Shown: in pieces, positions 60,283 to 64,000 of the stretch | Numbering within the stretch: the stretch's first letter is position 1 | How the letters are laid out: every line of letters begins with the position of its first letter | From: Candidatus Zhuqueibacterota bacterium | GTDB lineage: Bacteria; Zhuqueibacterota; Zhuqueibacteria; Thermofontimicrobiales; Thiofontviventaceae | Assembly: GCA_016931935.1 (NCBI GenBank) | Contig: JAFGDW010000100.1 | Coordinates: 41,903 to 105,902, forward strand | Length of the DNA stretch: 64,000 bases | Direction: 5' to 3' | Position numbers and translations under genes: made by a program | Notes under the pieces: model-generated | Database searches by the model: none | Told to the model about the DNA's origin: nothing | The model's input: the letters and a program-made list of their open reading frames with translations, nothing else

Positions 60283-61518
60283 ATGATGGCATTTATTCTA
60301 TTGTTGCTGACAATTTTTATTATGTTCGATCAACCAACGTATTACTTTCCCGAATTATTAAAATACAATCCATTGCGAAATGTTGCATTTCTTACTTTGA
60401 TCGTTTTTTTTATAAGTGGTCGGAATAACACAATCAAATTTCTTCAGTTCAAAGAAAATAAATATTTTTTAGGATTTGCTATATTTCAAATAATTTCTGC
60501 TGCTTTAGTTTGGCTCCAACTTTCCCTTGATATGGCTACTACGTGGCTGAGAACAGGAATTATTTTTTTTCTTATTACTAAATTGGCAAATAATTTTAAA
60601 AAAATTGAGTGGATTTTTATATCAATTATAATCGGAATTGTGTTCCTCTCAAAATATTCAATTATTAATTATTTTCAATTAAAAACAATTGATCCAAATT
60701 TTGAGCAGGAACATGCACTTGTTAGTTTTCGCGCTACTGGATTTGGATGGTATGAAGGTTCAAACGATTTGGCGATGATTTTAGTTGCGACGATACCATT
60801 TTTATTTTATTTTTTTGAAGCGAAAAAAAATTATCTGATAAAATTTATTTCGATAGCTGTCGTCGTTCTTTTTTCATATAATCTCATGATAACCGGATCC
60901 AGAGGAGGCATATTAGGATTTTTGACAATCGTCATTTTAACGGTTTTTAGCGCCAAGAAAATTAATAAACCATTAAAAATAGCTTTTTTGTCCGTGGCAA
61001 TTGTAGGCGCCATTCCGATTGGTCTCAAAATTGTTCAACAGCGCTCGGATGTTGTTGACGGTAGTTACACGCAAGACGCTTCAGCTCAAGATCGAATTAC
61101 TCAATGGAAGGCAGGCATTAAAATGTTAATACTAAATCCATTGACAGGAGTTGGGCCTGAACAGTTCCCGGAGGTTGCAGGTGACTATGGTGGTATTCGT
61201 GGTCTGCAACCACATAATACGATTATTCAGGTCTTTGCGGAAACAGGTTTTATTGGCGGCATCTTTTTTATTCTTATGAATGTTTATGCGTTTAAAGATA
61301 TCAGGTTCTTTTTGAAAGTACCCAATATTTCTCAAAATGCTCTGAATGATTTGCTTATTTATAAATATTTATCATATACTTTCATCGGATTTTGGGTGTG
61401 TGCATTATTTTCAAACAGAAATCAGGCGTATATATTATTTGTCGTAATTGCAATGATGGTTGCCGTCAAATCAACACTCATGGGACAACTACCGGAAAAT
61501 ATAGATGAAGAATCATAG
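60283..61518 (+). CDS. O-antigen ligase/polymerase-like membrane protein (Wzy_C family)
   Basis: 411 residues with about ten transmembrane helices. The Wzy_C-type signature lies around ITGSRGGILGFLTIVILTVF and the large periplasmic loop (about 245-320) with AQDRITQWKAGIKMLILNPL, TGVGPEQFPEVAGDY, and GLQPHNTIIQVFAETGFIGG. This pattern (Arg in SRGG, PHN motif) is shared by O-antigen ligases, Wzy polymerases and exosortase-associated O-glycosylation ligases, which cannot be separated by eye. Its stop overlaps the GT4 start by 14 bp. Confidence 0.87.
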   Translation: MMAFILLLLTIFIMFDQPTYYFPELLKYNPLRNVAFLTLIVFFISGRNNTIKFLQFKENKYFLGFAIFQIISAALVWLQLSLDMATTWLRTGIIFFLITKLANNFKKIEWIFISIIIGIVFLSKYSIINYFQLKTIDPNFEQEHALVSFRATGFGWYEGSNDLAMILVATIPFLFYFFEAKKNYLIKFISIAVVVLFSYNLMITGSRGGILGFLTIVILTVFSAKKINKPLKIAFLSVAIVGAIPIGLKIVQQRSDVVDGSYTQDASAQDRITQWKAGIKMLILNPLTGVGPEQFPEVAGDYGGIRGLQPHNTIIQVFAETGFIGGIFFILMNVYAFKDIRFFLKVPNISQNALNDLLIYKYLSYTFIGFWVCALFSNRNQAYILFVVIAMMVAVKSTLMGQLPENIDEES

Positions 61519-62632
61519 AAAAATAAATATTGCACATATTGTCGTTTCCCTGGATACCGGAGGCCTAGAAAATGGCATTATAAATTTAATTAATAATAAG
61601 ATTAATAAACAGATTTCCTATTATGTTATTTGCTTAAAAAAACCCGGTGTTCAAGCTTCAAAAATTTTTCCACATAGTGCTACCATCATTTCATTAGAAA
61701 ATAATTACACCGGTTTACTTACTGGTATTTTTAAAATTAGAAAAATATACAAGAAATATAAAATACAGATTGCCCATGCACATGGATGGGGGCAAGGATC
61801 ATTAACTGCAGTTTTGGGAGCCAAGCTTGCTGGTGTTAAGATTATTATAAACGGCGAACATGGAACTTTTTTCTTACATACAAAAGCTGCAATCTTTGGG
61901 CAAAAATTCGTGAGCTATTTTTGTAATCGAATTCTTGCGGTATCCGACAGTTTAAAAAAATCAACAATAAAGAACTTAGGCATATCAGCACATAAAATTA
62001 CTGTTATCCCCAATGGTGTCGATACAAAGAAATTTAGTATAACTGTTGATGTGGAAAAGAAAAAAAATGATTTATGTTTGTCGCCACATTTGTTGACGAT
62101 AGGCACCGTAGGAAGGCTCGTCGAGGTAAAAAATCAGGCACTTGTTCTTAAAGCGATAAAGTATATTAAAGAAAACGGTACACCTGTGCAATGTGTCATT
62201 GTTGGTGAAGGTCCACTACGGGAAAAATTGACTCAAATGATTATTGAATATAATATTCAGGACTTTGTTTATTTAGTGGGTGAAAGAAAAGATGTAAATG
62301 AAATTATGCATACTTTTGATGTTTTTGTCCTGACATCACACAGTGAAGGCATGTCCAATACTGTGCTGGAAGCAATGGCTGCAGGTTTACCTGTTGTTTG
62401 CACAAATGTCGGGGCAAACTCTCAACTTGTGGTCGATGGGCAAACGGGATTACTTGTTAAAAAAAATAATTTAAAGGATTTCACGCAACGACTGCATATA
62501 TTATTGACGAATAATGAGTTGAGACAAGTTTATTCACGAAATGCATTGAACAGCGTAAGTAAGTATTATTCAATAGAAAAAATGGTGCAAACGTACGAAA
62601 AGCTATATTTTCATCATAAGCAATATAATTAA
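61505..62632 (+). CDS. Family 4 glycosyltransferase, similar to the exosortase-locus type
   Basis: 375 residues, GT-B fold. The N-terminal part IAHIVVSLDTGGLENGIINL and INGEHGTFFLHTK resemble the GT4 subfamily found in PEP-CTERM/exosortase EPS loci. The C-terminal donor-binding half has VIPNGVDTKKF, IGTVGRLVEVKNQALVLKAI, VIVGEGPLREKL, and VFVLTSHSEGMSNTVLEAMA with the E-x7-E motif. It is a cytosolic or membrane-associated enzyme adding a sugar to the lipid-linked repeat unit. It is coupled by overlap to the polymerase gene. Confidence 0.9.
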   Translation: MKNHRKINIAHIVVSLDTGGLENGIINLINNKINKQISYYVICLKKPGVQASKIFPHSATIISLENNYTGLLTGIFKIRKIYKKYKIQIAHAHGWGQGSLTAVLGAKLAGVKIIINGEHGTFFLHTKAAIFGQKFVSYFCNRILAVSDSLKKSTIKNLGISAHKITVIPNGVDTKKFSITVDVEKKKNDLCLSPHLLTIGTVGRLVEVKNQALVLKAIKYIKENGTPVQCVIVGEGPLREKLTQMIIEYNIQDFVYLVGERKDVNEIMHTFDVFVLTSHSEGMSNTVLEAMAAGLPVVCTNVGANSQLVVDGQTGLLVKKNNLKDFTQRLHILLTNNELRQVYSRNALNSVSKYYSIEKMVQTYEKLYFHHKQYN

Positions 62633-62676
62633 AAACCAATCGAATCTGCCAATTCAATTAATTTAAGCTTAAATAG

Positions 62677-64000
62677 ATGGATATTAAAAATACAATTAAA
62701 CTGAAGAAATATATACCGCTTTTCTTCTCAAGTGAAGCAATACTTTTAGTTGGAAGTTTTATCAGCTTTCCTATTTTCACCCGTATTTTAACAAAGGGTG
62801 ATTATGGGCTGATGAGCTTAATAAATTTAACGATTACGTTTGCTGTAACAATTGGTTCTCTCGGATTACGACATAGTGTCCATCGATACTTTTTGATATA
62901 TAAAAAAAAAATTAATAGTTTTTTTTCTTCATTAATTTTAGGAATATTGTTCAGCGGTGTTATAATTTCAATATTAATTTTTTTGCTTGGATTAATTTTT
63001 TATTCATCATCAAAAATATCAAGTTATACATTCAGTTTAATTTTATTAACCATTCCATTAATATTCATCAAATTATTCAATAATTTTAAAATTGCCTTTT
63101 TGCGTATACAGGAACAAATAATCAAAACGAGTACGATAGAGATAATAATACGGTATTTGGGGATAATCTTAAGTATTCTCTTTGTAAGTATATTTAAAAA
63201 TTTAGTTGGTTTTTTTTTAGGATTAATCGTTGCAGAAGGAGTAATTTCATTTTTTTTATTAACAAGGTCCGATAATAAGATCAGACTTAATTTATTTGAT
63301 AAATCAATTGTTAAGATTTGTCTACTTTATGGTTTTCCATTGATGGCAGATAGTATTGTAACCTACCTTTTATCCGCGGGTGATCGCTATATAATTTCGT
63401 ATTTTTTAGGAAATGAGAAAGTCGCAGAATACACGGTTGTATACAATTATTGTGAATATCCATTTGCTATCGTTCGAAATGCATTACTATATTCGTTTAT
63501 GCCAATCATTATGAATTTATGGAATTCCGACCAAGTATCTGAGAGTAAATTATTATTAAAAACTTATGTTAAAATCTTTTCTTGGGTAACGATTCCAATT
63601 GTCTTCGGACTGAGCGCTATATCGGCCGATGGCATATCTTTACTTGCTGGAAATAAGTACATAAACTTTGCTTATCTCACCCCGATCATAAGTAGTGGAA
63701 TAGCATTAACAACTATGAATTTTGTAATTACTTCAGGCCTAATTTTTAAGAAAAAAACAATGATAATTTTAATGCTGACTGCTTTTGCAACTATTTTAAA
63801 TATATTTTTAAACTTAATTCTAATTCCCAAAATGGGGCTTGAAGGAGCCGCAATTGCCACACTAATTTCCTACATAGTTTTTTTTACATCGTCGTTTACA
63901 TTTTCAATAAGAGAACTTCGCTTCTCCCTTCCGTTTAATCACGTTCTAAAAGCGATTATTTCTAGCTTTTTGATGTATCTATTCATTTTAAATATGCCAA
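62677..64000 (+). CDS. Wzx-like polysaccharide flippase (3' end outside the window)
   Basis: A frame open to the window edge gives 441 residues. It has a repeated pattern of hydrophobic helices beginning KKYIPLFFSSEAILLVGSFI and SFPIFTRILTKGDYGLMSLI, a typical opening of MATE/PST-type oligosaccharide flippases. SAGDRYIISYFLGNEKVAEY and KMGLEGAAIATLISYIVFFT are further family-like blocks. It would move lipid-linked repeat units across the inner membrane for the Wzy-like polymerase, completing a Wzx/Wzy set. The start ATG is 44 bp after the GT4 stop; the ribosome-binding site is weak. Composition is very AT-rich. Confidence 0.85.
   Translation, partial: MDIKNTIKLKKYIPLFFSSEAILLVGSFISFPIFTRILTKGDYGLMSLINLTITFAVTIGSLGLRHSVHRYFLIYKKKINSFFSSLILGILFSGVIISILIFLLGLIFYSSSKISSYTFSLILLTIPLIFIKLFNNFKIAFLRIQEQIIKTSTIEIIIRYLGIILSILFVSIFKNLVGFFLGLIVAEGVISFFLLTRSDNKIRLNLFDKSIVKICLLYGFPLMADSIVTYLLSAGDRYIISYFLGNEKVAEYTVVYNYCEYPFAIVRNALLYSFMPIIMNLWNSDQVSESKLLLKTYVKIFSWVTIPIVFGLSAISADGISLLAGNKYINFAYLTPIISSGIALTTMNFVITSGLIFKKKTMIILMLTAFATILNIFLNLILIPKMGLEGAAIATLISYIVFFTSSFTFSIRELRFSLPFNHVLKAIISSFLMYLFILNMP

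Noticed and set aside
1..64000. tRNA, rRNA, CRISPR array or complete insertion sequence
   Set aside because: None seen. No T-loop-like GGTTCGAATCC motifs in the gaps, no direct-repeat arrays and no transposase-like protein.

Overview
The window comes from a Gram-negative (diderm) bacterium. It carries genes for the LPS sugars KDO and heptose, the Lpt LPS-export machinery, a lipid A-type acyltransferase, HslUV, HflKC and sigma-54. It also has mevalonate-pathway genes (mvaD, type I idi) and many fibronectin-III, PKD, PEGA and DUF5683-type surface proteins. That mix, with moderately low GC, fits a lineage of the FCB superphylum (for example Calditrichota, KSB1 or Marinimicrobia-like). This placement is an inference from gene content, not a phylogeny.

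1-17.2 kb is conserved housekeeping and envelope sequence, all on the minus strand. At the left edge are a truncated glycosyltransferase and a FemAB-like transferase, then argF and hflK-hflC-hslV-hslU. A long, tightly packed run follows: gatC-kdsB-pyrG-kdsA-kdsC-kdsD-acyltransferase-lptC-lptA-lptB-rpoN. It is headed by a near-consensus sigma-70 promoter (17174-17202) and links CTP supply, KDO synthesis, CMP-KDO activation, lipid A acylation and LPS export.

17.4-35 kb is on the plus strand. It holds an L7Ae-like protein, mvaD, idi, an FAH-family hydrolase, a TIM-barrel protein and a PKD/SUMF1 surface protein. An overlapping nitrilase / C5-epimerase-like / acyltransferase trio and a DUF3108 protein come next. 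Then there is a partner-switching module (PAS-receiver, GAF-SpoIIE phosphatase, receiver, STAS) without its kinase in view. A heptose set follows (HAD, GmhA-like SIS, nucleotidyltransferase-GmhB fusion, HldC-like), then a Ste24 protease.

35-64 kb is an exopolysaccharide locus of the type usually found with exosortase/PEP-CTERM systems. It contains an initiating sugar transferase, PEGA and FN3 proteins, a TPR-FN3 lipoprotein, a PrsK-like kinase and a PrsR-like sigma-54 activator. It also has Wza-like and Wzz-like proteins, a TPR protein, a tyrosine kinase, a deacetylase-like protein, a GT2, an SGNH-like lipoprotein, an asparagine-synthetase-like protein, a PP-loop ATPase, an acetyltransferase, a Wzy-like polymerase, a GT4 and a truncated flippase. 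No exosortase or PEP-CTERM protein is visible here. Two AT-rich gaps carry sigma-54-like -24/-12 sites with upstream GTGTA/TACAC inverted repeats, plausible targets of the PrsR-like activator.

The most unusual points are a deacetylase homologue whose metal-binding His pair is replaced (Q92/N96), an asparagine synthetase homologue without the N-terminal Cys, a 43-residue basic membrane peptide followed by a CxxCxxC PP-loop enzyme, and several MITE-like or palindromic elements concentrated between the EPS genes.
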